Position numbers and translations under genes: made by a program. A stretch of 45,892 nucleotides of DNA from Bacteroidales bacterium. Its GTDB lineage: Bacteria; Bacteroidota; Bacteroidia; Bacteroidales; Paludibacteraceae. Positions 17,557 to 26,519 of the stretch are shown here, piece after piece. How positions within the stretch are numbered: position 1 is the first letter of the stretch; every line of letters begins with the position of its first letter. Under the pieces are notes generated by a model, which worked only from the letters and a program-made list of their open reading frames with translations, searched no databases and was not told where the DNA came from. The stretch spans positions 1-45,892 of the forward strand of contig JALFZG010000031.1 in assembly GCA_022784645.1 (NCBI GenBank), read 5' to 3'.

Positions 17557-18798
17557 ATGAAAAAACTATTTTTGCTCATGATGATGGCTGCCGCTGTGGT
17601 GGCTTGTACTCCTCCCAATGAAGACAACAAACCAAACAAACCGGATGATGGTGGTAATGATACTGTTCCCGTAATCCCCGAACCGGAGATTACGCGCTTT
17701 GTAGGAGGCGACATCTCGCTTCTGCCTTCATATGAAGCTGCCCAAACACCATATATCGGACGCGATGGGCAGAAGATTGCGGACCTCGTTACGTATCTTC
17801 ACGACACCTGCCAATGGAATAGCGCTCGCGTACGTTTGTTTGTAGATCCCGTGATTACGAACGCCGATGGTTCCAAGCAAGGTGAGGTGCAGGATTTGGC
17901 TTATGTTACGGCTCTCGGTAAGCGCATTAAAGATGCAGGAATGGCTTTTATGCTAGACTTTCATTATTCTGACACTTGGGCTGATCCCGTTAAGCAGTAT
18001 ATCCCTGCCCGCTGGCAGAATGTGCCGGATGAAGTGCTGCCCGATTCGGTATATGCTTATACCAAACATTGCTTGCAGACGATGGTAGCAGCTGGAGCAA
18101 CGCCCGACCTTATTCAAATTGGCAATGAGATCAGCTATGGCATGCTCTGGAGAGGCGAATATAAGAATAGTTCTGATGTGGTACATGCTTACAACGATGA
18201 GCAATACAACAAAGAGATTACGCAATGGACTCGCTTTGGCAATCTCCTCAAGAAAGGGGCTGAGGCAGTACGAGAAGTGTGCCCAAAAGCAAAGATCATC
18301 ATCCATATAGAGCGCACGCAGAAAGCAGATATGTGCCGGAATTTCTACACGTATCTGGAGCGCCAGAACGTGCCCTTTGATATCATCGGTCTCTCCTATT
18401 ACCCCTTCTGGCATGGATTGCTCGATACCCATCTACCGGCTACCCTTACAGCTCTTCACGATGCCTTCCCAAATACTCCAATACAGATTGTAGAGACAGC
18501 TTATTACAATAATTATTGGCCTTCGTCAGGTATCTCATTTGACACGCGCAACCTTTGGCCTGCTACCCCCGAGGGACAAGCGGCTTACCTCGCTGACCTC
18601 ATCAGCACCCTCAACCAATATGATTACGTCAACGGACTCTTCTATTGGTTCCCAGAGGAAAACGGATGCGGAGGCAATACATGGAATGCCAATAATATCG
18701 TAATCACCAATTGGCTCAACCGTGGGCTATTCAATCCGGCTGACAATAAGCACCAAGCTTATCCCGGACTCTATTCCCTATCTCCCTTCCTCCAATAA
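17557..18798 (+). CDS. GH53 endo-beta-1,4-galactanase lipoprotein
   Basis: Surface or periplasmic enzyme of 413 residues cleaving beta-1,4-galactan, the side chain of rhamnogalacturonan I. The lipobox AVVAC puts the lipidated Cys at 17, followed by a low-complexity Asn/Lys/Pro/Asp tether. GH53 motifs: NSARVRLF, FMLDFHYSDTWADP, the acid/base Glu191 in QIGNEISYG, DIIGLSYYPFW, and the nucleophile Glu313 in IVETAYY. The acidic tether right after the lipidated Cys is compatible with surface export in Bacteroidetes. It complements the GH105-kduI-kduD set about 5 kb upstream but is separated from it by parAB and cell-wall genes. Confidence 0.93.
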   Translation: MKKLFLLMMMAAAVVACTPPNEDNKPNKPDDGGNDTVPVIPEPEITRFVGGDISLLPSYEAAQTPYIGRDGQKIADLVTYLHDTCQWNSARVRLFVDPVITNADGSKQGEVQDLAYVTALGKRIKDAGMAFMLDFHYSDTWADPVKQYIPARWQNVPDEVLPDSVYAYTKHCLQTMVAAGATPDLIQIGNEISYGMLWRGEYKNSSDVVHAYNDEQYNKEITQWTRFGNLLKKGAEAVREVCPKAKIIIHIERTQKADMCRNFYTYLERQNVPFDIIGLSYYPFWHGLLDTHLPATLTALHDAFPNTPIQIVETAYYNNYWPSSGISFDTRNLWPATPEGQAAYLADLISTLNQYDYVNGLFYWFPEENGCGGNTWNANNIVITNWLNRGLFNPADNKHQAYPGLYSLSPFLQ

Positions 18799-18881
18799 GT
18801 TGTGTTATTAAACTGATTAGTCAAGGTTTATCAAGATTATTTCTCGAACATAGTTTTTGTATCATATTCTAATCATACACC

Positions 18882-21443
18882 ATGAAGATTAAGAATTTGC
18901 TGCCATACGCAGCAGCTATCCTCGTTTTTCTGGCCATCGCCCTGATCTATTGCGCTCCAGCGCTCGATGGCAAAGTACTCCTCCAAGGTGACGTCAATAA
19001 TTGGCGCGGAGCCGCGCAGGAAGCACGCACGTTTGCTGAAGAAACGGGCAATGCTCCTTGGTGGACCAATTCGATGTTCTCCGGTATGCCAACCTATCAG
19101 ATTACGGGCAGCACCACCAGTATGAAATGGCGTAAGACGCTCGAGACGATTTCGCATTTTGGTTTCACAGGCAATATGGAAGCCACCGGCATTATCTTCG
19201 CCTATTTCTTTGGTTTCTTCCTGATGCTTCTCTGCTTTGGCGTCAATCCATGGCTGAGTATGGCGGGCGCATTGGCTATCGGCTTCTCTTCGTATTTCTT
19301 CCTGATTATTCCCGCAGGTCATCTTACTAAAGCTTGTGCGTTGGCGAGCCTTGCGCCTATGATTGGCGGTTTCTATGCCATTTTCCGCAAGCGCTACTGG
19401 TTGGGCGCTCCACTCTTCGTGATCTATGGCATCATCGGCTTCACGCTCCATCCCCAGATGACCTATTACATCTGTATGATGTTGGGCGTTTTAGCTTGTG
19501 CTGAACTCTATCTGCATATCCGCGAGAAAGCATGGAAAGACCTCGGAATCTCACTTGCAGTATTGCTCGGATGCGCGCTTTTGGTGCTCGGCACCAAAGC
19601 CAGCTGGATGCAGATGAACCGATCGTATCTGAAGGAAACGATGCGAGGTGGCCATTCCGAATTGGTGGATACGAATGCGGCAGATAATCCCAATGCAAAA
19701 GCCGGATTGGATCTCGATTATGCAACGGCTTGGTCGTATGGTATAGGTGAGACGATGACGCTTCTCATCCCTAACTGGGAAGGTGGTGCGAGCGGATACA
19801 ATGTAGGTCCGGATTCGGAATTGTGTGAGACTATGCGTAAGCAAGGAGTCGGCAAGAAGCAGGCTGAACAGTTCTGCCAGCAGGTGCCTACTTATAGAGG
19901 CGAGAAAGCCTTCACCAGCGGTCCGGTTTATATTGGCGCTATCGTCTGCTTCCTCTTTATCTTAGGTCTGATTATCGTCCCGGGGCCCTATAAGTGGGCG
20001 CTCTTGATTGCTACCCTCTGCTCTGTTTTCCTGAGCTGGGGACGCAATATGATGTGGCTTACTGAGCTCTTCTTCCAATATTTCCCGATGTACAATAAGT
20101 TCCGTGCGGTAGAGAGTATCCTTGTGGTGGCAGAGATAACCATGCCTATCCTCGGTTTCCTTGCGCTTCAGCAGATTGCCGAACGAAAGATCGAATGGAA
20201 GAAACTGCAGCAGAGCCTCTTTATCGCCGGTGGTATCACGGGTGGTATATGCCTCTTGGCCGCTCTCTTTGGTGGAGCAGTAGATATCACGAGTTCGTAT
20301 GACGCACAATGGACTTCTCAGATGCCCGATTGGCTCACGGATGCCATCTACAGCCAGCGCACGAGCATGCTTAAGGCCGATGCTTGGCGTTCGCTCATCT
20401 TCGTTGCCCTTGGTTTTGCTGTAGTCTATTTCTTCGGGAAGAAACTAACCTCTAAAGAGGCTCCTTCTGCAGCATTCTCTCCGCTCACATTGGCTGCTTG
20501 TCTGGCTGTGTTGATTGTGGCTGATATGTTCCCTGTGAATAAGCGTTTCTTTGGTTCTGACAGTTTCGTTAATCAGAAGGACCTCGACCGTATTTTCCAG
20601 ATGCAACCATGGGAGGAACAAATCCTGCAGGATCCGGCTCTTGATTTCCGAACGCTCAACTTGGCAACCAACACGTTCAATGACTCCCGCACGTCCTATC
20701 GCCTGAAGTCGATTGGCGGTTATTCAGCAGCCAAACTGCGCAGATACCAAGATATGATTGACCGCCATATCATGCCCGAGATGAATCCGCTCTTGCAAAC
20801 AATCATGCGTACAGGTGCATTCCAAATGCCCGATGAGAAAGAAGGCAACGATTTCCGAGTGCTCAATATGCTCAATATGCGCTATGCGGTAGTGCCCCTG
20901 CAAGGTGGTCAGCAGCTGGCCGTTCGCAACCCCTATGCGATGGGTAATGCATGGTTTGTAGATGAGGTGCAGTTTGTAGATACGCCTACTGAGGAATGCA
21001 ATGCGCTCTCCACCATCAACCTCCATACTACAGCGGTAGCAGACAAGCGCTTTGCTGAGGCTTTGGATGTACGTAAGCCGGAGGTGAATACGCTGATGGC
21101 ATTTGATAAGGAAGAGATCACTCTCACTTCGTATAAGCCCAACGAACTCATCTATCAGGCGCAAACAGAGCGCAATCGAGTAGCGGTATTCTCAGAAGTG
21201 TATTACCCTATGGATTGGCACCTCTTCATCGATGAGCAGGAAATGCCGATTGCGCGCGTCAATTACCTCTTGCGTGCAGCAGTCATTCCTGCAGGCCAAC
21301 ATACTATCCGCATGTACTTTGAGCCGGCTGCACTCCAGACTGATAAGTTATGTAGTGCTTTACTCATCATTGCGCTCATACTCTCTGCAGTACTGCTCTC
21401 TTACCCGCTCTGGAAAAACCTCCTGAAGCGAAACAAAGCATAA
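18882..21443 (+). CDS. YfhO-family multi-spanning membrane protein
   Basis: Polytopic inner-membrane protein of 853 residues, normal for Bacteroidetes YfhO proteins. The N-terminal segment LPYAAAILVFLAIALIYCAPAL is followed by a conserved loop (LQGDVNNWRG, WTNSMFSGMPTYQI), then about ten further membrane segments up to residue 560. An extracytoplasmic C-terminal part (about 590-820) precedes a final anchor. In Firmicutes YfhO is implicated in glycosylation of wall polymers; the fold resembles GT-C transferases. That role is only suggestive here. Confidence 0.85.
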   Translation: MKIKNLLPYAAAILVFLAIALIYCAPALDGKVLLQGDVNNWRGAAQEARTFAEETGNAPWWTNSMFSGMPTYQITGSTTSMKWRKTLETISHFGFTGNMEATGIIFAYFFGFFLMLLCFGVNPWLSMAGALAIGFSSYFFLIIPAGHLTKACALASLAPMIGGFYAIFRKRYWLGAPLFVIYGIIGFTLHPQMTYYICMMLGVLACAELYLHIREKAWKDLGISLAVLLGCALLVLGTKASWMQMNRSYLKETMRGGHSELVDTNAADNPNAKAGLDLDYATAWSYGIGETMTLLIPNWEGGASGYNVGPDSELCETMRKQGVGKKQAEQFCQQVPTYRGEKAFTSGPVYIGAIVCFLFILGLIIVPGPYKWALLIATLCSVFLSWGRNMMWLTELFFQYFPMYNKFRAVESILVVAEITMPILGFLALQQIAERKIEWKKLQQSLFIAGGITGGICLLAALFGGAVDITSSYDAQWTSQMPDWLTDAIYSQRTSMLKADAWRSLIFVALGFAVVYFFGKKLTSKEAPSAAFSPLTLAACLAVLIVADMFPVNKRFFGSDSFVNQKDLDRIFQMQPWEEQILQDPALDFRTLNLATNTFNDSRTSYRLKSIGGYSAAKLRRYQDMIDRHIMPEMNPLLQTIMRTGAFQMPDEKEGNDFRVLNMLNMRYAVVPLQGGQQLAVRNPYAMGNAWFVDEVQFVDTPTEECNALSTINLHTTAVADKRFAEALDVRKPEVNTLMAFDKEEITLTSYKPNELIYQAQTERNRVAVFSEVYYPMDWHLFIDEQEMPIARVNYLLRAAVIPAGQHTIRMYFEPAALQTDKLCSALLIIALILSAVLLSYPLWKNLLKRNKA

Positions 21444-21456
21444 GTTATAAAGAATA

Positions 21457-21481
21457 AAGGTGGGTCCATAAAGCCCACCTT
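21457..21481 (+). terminator. Hairpin between yfhO-like gene and RAYT 1
   Basis: AAGGTGGG (21457-21464) pairs perfectly with CCCACCTT (21474-21481) across a 9-nt loop, between convergent genes. The following U-tract is weak (TAATTGTAT). Confidence 0.6.
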
Positions 21482-21528
21482 AATTGTATCCTTCATCGAA
21501 TTAATAGTTTAGGGATCATAAAGTATAG

Positions 21529-23043
21529 TTATTGCTCCTTTGCAATCTCTTCAGCCCGATCATTGAGAGCTTTGCACTCGGCTCGAGAGATGCCACTTTT
21601 TCGGTCGATATGTGGCCGCTCACTCGGCACTAAAAGCAGCACTTGCCCGCGGTCGCAGTAGTCATATAGTCCTCCGGGGCATTGCGAAAAGTCGCTGAAG
21701 CCATTATCGGAAATCTGGATGATGGAGTGACCTTCTCGCAAGCAGAACTCGCGTACTGCTGCTTCATGCGGACTGATGAAAGGAGAGACTAATGCATAGC
21801 CTTTTCGCGCTTTCAGCACGCTCTCGTTCTGGTGGGCGCGTCTGGCCTCATGGTCTTGATCGCGCTCCCAGCGATAGCGACAATGAACCTGAAAGCGGGG
21901 GAGCCCCAGCAGTAGGATATTGCCGATGGCATCGTAGCATCTGCCGGCAATCTCAATGCCTCGGATGGGAAGCAGCCAATGGGGCTTATGCGCGCGAAGC
22001 CAGCGATGAGTAGGGTTATTATGGACATAGTCTATCATCGCCCGCAGTTGACCTTTTCGTCGGAGGCGCGTCTCATCGAAGTCATCTTCGAAGAGCGCAT
22101 GTCCCTCCAGGATGCGCTTGCTCGCGCCTTGCAAGAAAGAGGGGATGGCGCCCTTATCTGGAGAACTGGCCATTGCGCCATCTTCCGGAGAGCAGGCTAT
22201 TGCGCCATCTTCCGGAGGACTGCCCATGGCCGACCTTAAAAAGGCGGCCGAACCTGAACTGCCCATAGCCGACCTTAAAAAGGCGGCCGAACCTGACGGC
22301 AGCTTCTCTAGCCTTTCTCTGCTGCAAGATTCAGTAGCCAGAGCAGGATTGGCAGGAGCGCTCATTGGGCAAGGTCCGGTGCTCGAGTTAGAGTTGGCAG
22401 GAGCGCTTATCGCGCGAGGTCCGGTGCTCGAGTTAGGATTGGCAGGGGCGCTCATTGCGCGAGGTCCGGTGCTCGAGTTAGAGTTGGCAGGGGCGCTGTT
22501 CTCGCTTCTGCCGTTAGGTTGTGCTGCGTTTTTAACGCCAGCACCGCATCCCCCTCCCTCGAGATACTTGCGCAGCAGCTTATTGCATCCTTGCTTCCAT
22601 CCGCGGATCAGCTTCTGCAATCGCTCCTCCATCGGCTCCTCTATGAAGAGTATGAAATGGATATGCTCAGGCATAACTATCTTCGCGAGAATCTTCGCTT
22701 TTATTCCTTTCTTTCCCCATTCTTCTGGGATGGATTGGATAGCCTTGCTGATATCATAGCCCAATGGTGTGAGTTCAACTTTTGCAGTTGCCGCCATCAT
22801 TGCTTCAGTCCATTGTTGTCCCTCCGGAGAAATAAAGAGGGTGCTACCGTCTTGCTGCATCACCTTCTGCCAACTATGCTGCTGAGTGACCCAGGTTTGA
22901 TCTCCCGCCATCTGCCTTCTATCTACAATGCGTCCGAACACCTTGCATCTATCGCTCACCACGAGGGTGATATGATAGATGCATCGTTCTCTATAGTCAT
23001 GCAGAGGAAGATGCTTCCGGTGGGTGGGTTTGCTTGAGGCCAT
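21529..23043 (-). CDS. RAYT-like HUH transposase with in-frame repeat expansion (RAYT 1)
   Basis: Protein of 504 residues in the IS200/REP-associated tyrosine transposase superfamily, about twice the usual length. The HUH pair is His127/His129 in MPEHIHFILFI, after an N-terminal CIYHITLVVS strand; GQLRAMIDYVHNNPTHRWL is the segment that normally follows. Between them, residues about 165-300 consist of repeats: three 15-residue units (SAPANSNSSTGPRA type), two 13-residue units (GSAAFLRSAMGSS) and three 9-residue units (PEDGAI type). The C-terminal 110 residues are shared with RAYT 2 (31269-32423): ISPHEAAVREFC, ISDNGF, PGGLYDYCDRGQVLLLVP. No terminal repeats of a transposon are visible. It is likely a domesticated RAYT; activity is unproven. 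Confidence 0.78.
   Translation of the reverse strand: MASSKPTHRKHLPLHDYRERCIYHITLVVSDRCKVFGRIVDRRQMAGDQTWVTQQHSWQKVMQQDGSTLFISPEGQQWTEAMMAATAKVELTPLGYDISKAIQSIPEEWGKKGIKAKILAKIVMPEHIHFILFIEEPMEERLQKLIRGWKQGCNKLLRKYLEGGGCGAGVKNAAQPNGRSENSAPANSNSSTGPRAMSAPANPNSSTGPRAISAPANSNSSTGPCPMSAPANPALATESCSRERLEKLPSGSAAFLRSAMGSSGSAAFLRSAMGSPPEDGAIACSPEDGAMASSPDKGAIPSFLQGASKRILEGHALFEDDFDETRLRRKGQLRAMIDYVHNNPTHRWLRAHKPHWLLPIRGIEIAGRCYDAIGNILLLGLPRFQVHCRYRWERDQDHEARRAHQNESVLKARKGYALVSPFISPHEAAVREFCLREGHSIIQISDNGFSDFSQCPGGLYDYCDRGQVLLLVPSERPHIDRKSGISRAECKALNDRAEEIAKEQ
22141..22221. repeat. 27-bp in-frame tandem repeat inside RAYT 1
   Basis: Three units (22141-22167 diverged; 22168-22194 and 22195-22221 nearly identical) encode nine residues each of the PEDGAI type on the minus strand. 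Unit length is a multiple of three, so the frame is kept. Confidence 0.85.
22219..22296. repeat. 39-bp in-frame tandem repeat inside RAYT 1
   Basis: Two near-identical copies (22219-22257 and 22258-22296) encode the 13-residue unit GSAAFLRSAMGSS on the minus strand. They differ by about one base, so the duplication is recent. Confidence 0.9.
22351..22497. repeat. 45-bp in-frame tandem repeat inside RAYT 1
   Basis: Units at 22351-22395, 22396-22440 and 22441-22485, plus a partial fourth to 22497, encode 15-residue Ser/Ala/Pro/Asn-rich repeats on the minus strand. Confidence 0.9.
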
Positions 23044-23095
23044 GGATTTCTATTGTTTAGCAGTCGCGAATCTGCTGTTCTTCGCTTTATGGCTG

Positions 23096-23127
23096 CAAAG
23101 GTAGTGCTTTTTTATGAGATATGCAAG
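23096..23127 (-). promoter_or_regulatory. Promoter of RAYT 1
   Basis: Minus-strand CTTG (23127-23124, one mismatch to TTTG), 20-nt spacer, TACCTTTG (23103-23096). It predicts a leader of about 45 nt. Confidence 0.65.
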
Positions 23128-23265
23128 AAAAAAACAACTGCCGCTCCTAAAAATATCAAGAGGCCAATATCCTTACTACCGCAAAAGTTGCAAACGAAAT
23201 GCCTCAAAAATAGAAAATGGCGTCCATGTTATCCCTATCGGATGTCTCTTGCCGTAATGACTTCC

Positions 23266-24162
23266 TTAGTCCGGCAGAGCAATATCAATGGAATCTGCGA
23301 ACATAGGCACTGGCTCAAAAGGAATGATAGAGTCTACAACCTGTTTTGCGGAGTCGCGCAATTCGATGCTATCCTGTGATGCAGTCATGGGGTAGTATTG
23401 TTTTAAGAAGTCAATGAGGTAGCGCCTCCAGTTGCGCCAATTATGCGCTCCATCGGTGGTGGCATAGTCGATGGGGAGGTTATGACGAGTCATGTATTTG
23501 CGAAAACGGACGGCCGATGGTTCAAAGAAATCCACACCCCCAACTCGTACCCAATAACTGGCCACATAGCTGGAATCTGCTGGCGGGTACTGATGCTTGT
23601 CAATCACGGGCGAAAACAACCCCACGGCTTTGTATGTCCGCTCCAGCGCGATATTGGCCGCCACCCTTGCGCCATAGCTCAGTCCTGCTATCGAGCATGC
23701 GCTATCTGCCTGCATCGGATACCGTTGCTTCAGATAGGCGTCCATATCCGAGAAGGTGCGTTCAAACTCGCCCCGTTTGAGTCGGCCGTAATGGAAGATA
23801 TTGTAGAGGGCCGAACGAAGTTGTACGGCCTGCATCGTGTCACGTGGGATACAATAAGGCATCACCACCATCAGCTTGCGGATAGCCTTTCCCTCTATTA
23901 GCGAATCGAGCAAAGCAGTTATGCCCGCTTTTTCTTCCCAGGAATATTGATTGCCCATGAAGCCATGGAAGAGGTAGAGCACGGGCAGCGAATCAGTAGG
24001 TTCGCTGTCTGGTAAGTAGATTTGCGCAAAATGAACGGTTCGTTTTCCGCCAATGATAATGGAATCAGACTCCCAGCGGAGGGTATCCATGCGTGACTGA
24101 AAGCCGCTTGCAGATATACTGAAAGATAAGGATAGGAATATATATAATAAGTATTTACGCAT
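23266..24162 (-). CDS. Secreted esterase of the esterase D / feruloyl-esterase family
   Basis: Exported alpha/beta-hydrolase of 298 residues. A signal peptide (MRKYLLYIFLSLSFSISASG) is followed by VLYLFHGFMGNQYSWEE (oxyanion region), the nucleophile Ser162 in GLSYG, a likely acid in GGVDFF and the His in DGAHNWRNW. Members hydrolyse acyl or feruloyl esters, and some are mycolyl- or acetyl-transfer-like; the substrate is unknown. The ATG at 24162 overlaps the preceding glycosyltransferase stop by 8 bp, so it is probably co-translated with it; the longer frame to 24189 is rejected. A role in surface glycan acylation or de-acylation is possible by context. Confidence 0.82.
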   Translation of the reverse strand: MRKYLLYIFLSLSFSISASGFQSRMDTLRWESDSIIIGGKRTVHFAQIYLPDSEPTDSLPVLYLFHGFMGNQYSWEEKAGITALLDSLIEGKAIRKLMVVMPYCIPRDTMQAVQLRSALYNIFHYGRLKRGEFERTFSDMDAYLKQRYPMQADSACSIAGLSYGARVAANIALERTYKAVGLFSPVIDKHQYPPADSSYVASYWVRVGGVDFFEPSAVRFRKYMTRHNLPIDYATTDGAHNWRNWRRYLIDFLKQYYPMTASQDSIELRDSAKQVVDSIIPFEPVPMFADSIDIALPD

Positions 24163-25306
24163 ATAGGGTTTGGTAATAAGTGATGGCATCTTGCAGCATC
24201 TGCTCGAATTTTTCTACTGAATCCTTGAGCTGATACTGCTTGGCACTCTCTGCATAGCGGATTTCCCATTCGGGCAACTGCTCCCGATGCTCGAACCACC
24301 ATTCTACTTGATTCTTGAGATCCTCAGTATTCCCCGCTTCAAAGAGACTCCTCTCTGTAAGGGCAAACTGACGGGTAGCCGACAAGCGGGAATTGGAGAT
24401 GATAGGCACCAATCCGGTAGCAAAGGCCTCAATGCAACCAATTGCCTCGCTCTCCATGTCAGACGCATGGATATAGAGGTCGGTTTGAGCCATGATTTCA
24501 ATGAGTTGTTCTTGGGTGTAATAACCGAACACGGGCTTCACGGGCAATTTCTCCCCCTGCTTCTCCAGCTGCTTCTTGAGCGGACCATTGCCGGCAAACA
24601 CGAGTTGAATCTGATGACTATAGCGACTTCTTCTGATGGCTTCTATGATTAGGTCTTGCCGTTTTTCATGCGAGAGACGACCTACCATCAAAACTACAAA
24701 TTTCGTACCAAACATGCCTAGTTCAGGCGGACGACGATACACAAACTTCTCCGATACGCCATTGGATATGGCTCGCAGATCGAGTCCCTCATAGCCGTAG
24801 CGAATAAGTTCGTCTTTCATAAATTGGCTGGGGCAATGTACGAAACGATGGTGGCTATAGAAATAGCGGTAGAAATAGCGGTAGAGCGCCTTATTGAGCC
24901 AGCGCACGTTCCCCCAATTGAACTGGCTGGTAATATTCTCCATCTGCACGTGGAAAGCTGTAGTCATCGGTTTATGCATCTCGATGCAGAGCTCCGTGCA
25001 GGCCTTCTCCATGGGAAAATTCATCATCATGTGTACCACATCTGCCCATGCAATGGCTTCACGGATGATTTTTCGGTCGGTCTTGGCAAAAGCAAATCCA
25101 TTGGTGGCTAATAAATGATTAAATCCGGGTACCTTTTGAGTCTTGAGGGCATACATGTCTTGTTCGGGAAGGGGACGTTCGTCATGATTGGTCAATACGC
25201 GTACCTCATGACCTCGTTCGCGCAGGCGGGTTACGAAGCGTTGGGCGGATATGGTAGTGCCATTTGAGCGAGAGAAATACACATCGGATGCAAAAAGAAT
25301 TTTCAT
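24155..25306 (-). CDS. GT4-family glycosyltransferase
   Basis: Cytoplasmic GT-B enzyme of 383 residues. The N-terminal domain starts MKILFASDVYFSRSNGTTISAQRF; the C-terminal donor domain has VVLMVGRLSHEKRQDLIIEA, VFAGNGPLKKQLE and the ESEAIGCIEAFATGLVPI donor motif. The general form is that of alpha-mannosyl- or digalactosyl-diacylglycerol-type transferases, so a glycolipid acceptor is possible. The ATG at 25306 is used because the longer frame (to 25351) begins inside the predicted -7 box. Confidence 0.88.
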   Translation of the reverse strand: MKILFASDVYFSRSNGTTISAQRFVTRLRERGHEVRVLTNHDERPLPEQDMYALKTQKVPGFNHLLATNGFAFAKTDRKIIREAIAWADVVHMMMNFPMEKACTELCIEMHKPMTTAFHVQMENITSQFNWGNVRWLNKALYRYFYRYFYSHHRFVHCPSQFMKDELIRYGYEGLDLRAISNGVSEKFVYRRPPELGMFGTKFVVLMVGRLSHEKRQDLIIEAIRRSRYSHQIQLVFAGNGPLKKQLEKQGEKLPVKPVFGYYTQEQLIEIMAQTDLYIHASDMESEAIGCIEAFATGLVPIISNSRLSATRQFALTERSLFEAGNTEDLKNQVEWWFEHREQLPEWEIRYAESAKQYQLKDSVEKFEQMLQDAITYYQTLYA

Positions 25307-25348
25307 AAGACAAATGCGATTTTTATGGTAAAAATTAATTTTCAGCCG

Positions 25349-25356
25349 CAAAATTA
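25349..25356 (-). promoter_or_regulatory. Candidate -7 box for the GT4-esterase pair
   Basis: TAATTTTG on the minus strand, 43 nt upstream of the GT4 ATG. The expected position of TTTG holds only T-rich sequence, so this is a weak call. Confidence 0.45.
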
Positions 25357-25650
25357 GGCAAATAATTTCATATATAAAAACACATCTTAAAAATCGTATA
25401 TTCTTGCGTAATCTTTCTTATGTGCTTCTTAAGAATAGCCAATCCAATCCCAAATATCGTCATCTTTCAGTTCTCTCAGCCCTTCTTTTCCCTTCTATGC
25501 CTAATAAAAAGGTTTATTTTCTCCCGTTTTTTCTCCTCCTATCCCCTCTTATTAGTCCTTTCTCCGCAAAAATGCGGTGAATAATGCCTTTTTTCTCCGC
25601 AACACTTGCGGAGAAAGCGGTTGCAATCCGAGCTATTGCCCTTGCAGAAG

Positions 25651-25688
25651 AATAGTGCAAGCGAGCATTCTAATTCGCTTGCACTATT
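25651..25688 (-). terminator. 14-bp stem-loop after the GT32 gene
   Basis: AATAGTGCAAGCGA pairs perfectly with its complement around GCATTCTAAT, 19 bp beyond the GT32 stop. It is the strongest stem in this intergenic gap. On the minus strand it is not followed by a clear T-run, so terminator function is inferred from position. Confidence 0.5.
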
Positions 25689-25706
25689 GGTAGATTCTTT
25701 AAAACC

Positions 25707-26453
25707 CTATTTTTTCTTCAGTTTGCGCTTGAGCTTAACGATTCGGTCGGTCATTTGACGACCCAAAATATGCTCACAGATCCAATCTTTCATTCGTTCC
25801 CCTCGGCTTTCTTCGCGCCAACTGCCTGCAAAATGATGAATGCAATATGTGTTTTTGGTACATCTAAGTACTCGAGTACTGGATAGGGGACAAAAATAAT
25901 CAACAGGAAACACGTGCATATCGCCTTTATACACTCGATACGTCCCATCTATTACGAAGCCGCCGGACTGCATGATTGTTGCTATAGTGATGGGGTTTGG
26001 GGTTAGATCGAATGAGCCATCAGGTTTAATGAAATGCCTATCTTGATTATAATATGCAAGCATCTCTTTTACCCAAATGCCATTTTGCTTACTTCCTATG
26101 ATTCCCGTTCCTGGGGCAGATGATTGGCTGGCTTCGTATCCCATAAAGGCAGGCAAGTGCAAGAAATCATCCAATGGACGTAGCACCTCAACATCGGTGT
26201 CCAAATAGATTCCTCCATATTCTTTTAGTGCCCACAGACGAGCCACATCTGATACAAACGCATATTTCTTATTATCGTAAGCTTCACGAGCATAAGGGAA
26301 TCTATCTAAATCGAAATTCTGCTCATTCCATAAGTGCAACTCATAATCCGGAAGATGTTGCTTCCAGCTCGCGATGCACTTCTGCATCAGTTCCGGCATT
26401 TCCTTGCCTCCAAACCAGCAATAATGAATAATCTTGGGAATTTGATGGATCAT
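25707..26453 (-). CDS. GT32-type glycosyltransferase with DXD
   Basis: Glycosyltransferase of 248 residues using a nucleotide sugar. MIHQIPKIIHYCWFGG is the family opening; KYAFVSDVARLWALKEYGGIYLDTDVEVL contains the metal-binding DTD motif, and CIHHFAGSW lies near the end. It ends in a basic tail that may bind membrane lipid. It follows the GT2 gene at 26520 after 66 bp, same strand, and is probably the last gene of that three-gene unit. Acceptor and sugar are unknown. Confidence 0.9.
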   Translation of the reverse strand: MIHQIPKIIHYCWFGGKEMPELMQKCIASWKQHLPDYELHLWNEQNFDLDRFPYAREAYDNKKYAFVSDVARLWALKEYGGIYLDTDVEVLRPLDDFLHLPAFMGYEASQSSAPGTGIIGSKQNGIWVKEMLAYYNQDRHFIKPDGSFDLTPNPITIATIMQSGGFVIDGTYRVYKGDMHVFPVDYFCPLSSTRVLRCTKNTYCIHHFAGSWREESRGERMKDWICEHILGRQMTDRIVKLKRKLKKK

Positions 26454-26519
26454 ATTGATAATTGGTAGATTTTGTCAATTAGTAGTGTGGTGCGTTATGA
26501 TTATTTCAAACAAGAAAGT

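Larger units (their letters stand above)
25307..25706. other. 400-bp gap with three palindromes
   Basis: No gene seen. A minus-strand TAATTTTG box lies at 25349-25356, without a good TTTG partner, upstream of the GT4 gene. Three palindromes are clustered: CCGCA/TGCGG (about 25564-25577); an 11-bp stem with 3-nt loop (25592-25602/25606-25616); and a 14-bp perfect stem with 10-nt loop (25651-25664/25675-25688). The last is next to the 3' end of the GT32 gene and could end that operon, though no U-tract follows on the minus strand. Confidence 0.7.

Noticed and set aside
22112..22759. Plus-strand frame of 215 codons opposite RAYT 1
   Set aside because: It mirrors the in-frame repeats of RAYT 1, whose HUH and NP motifs identify the real strand.
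23841..23846. CACGTG core resembling the centre of a parS site
   Set aside because: The flanks do not match TGTT-N-CACGTG-N-AACA, it lies inside the esterase gene, and it is about 9 kb from parAB. Other CACGTG occurrences (for example near 24951) also fail.
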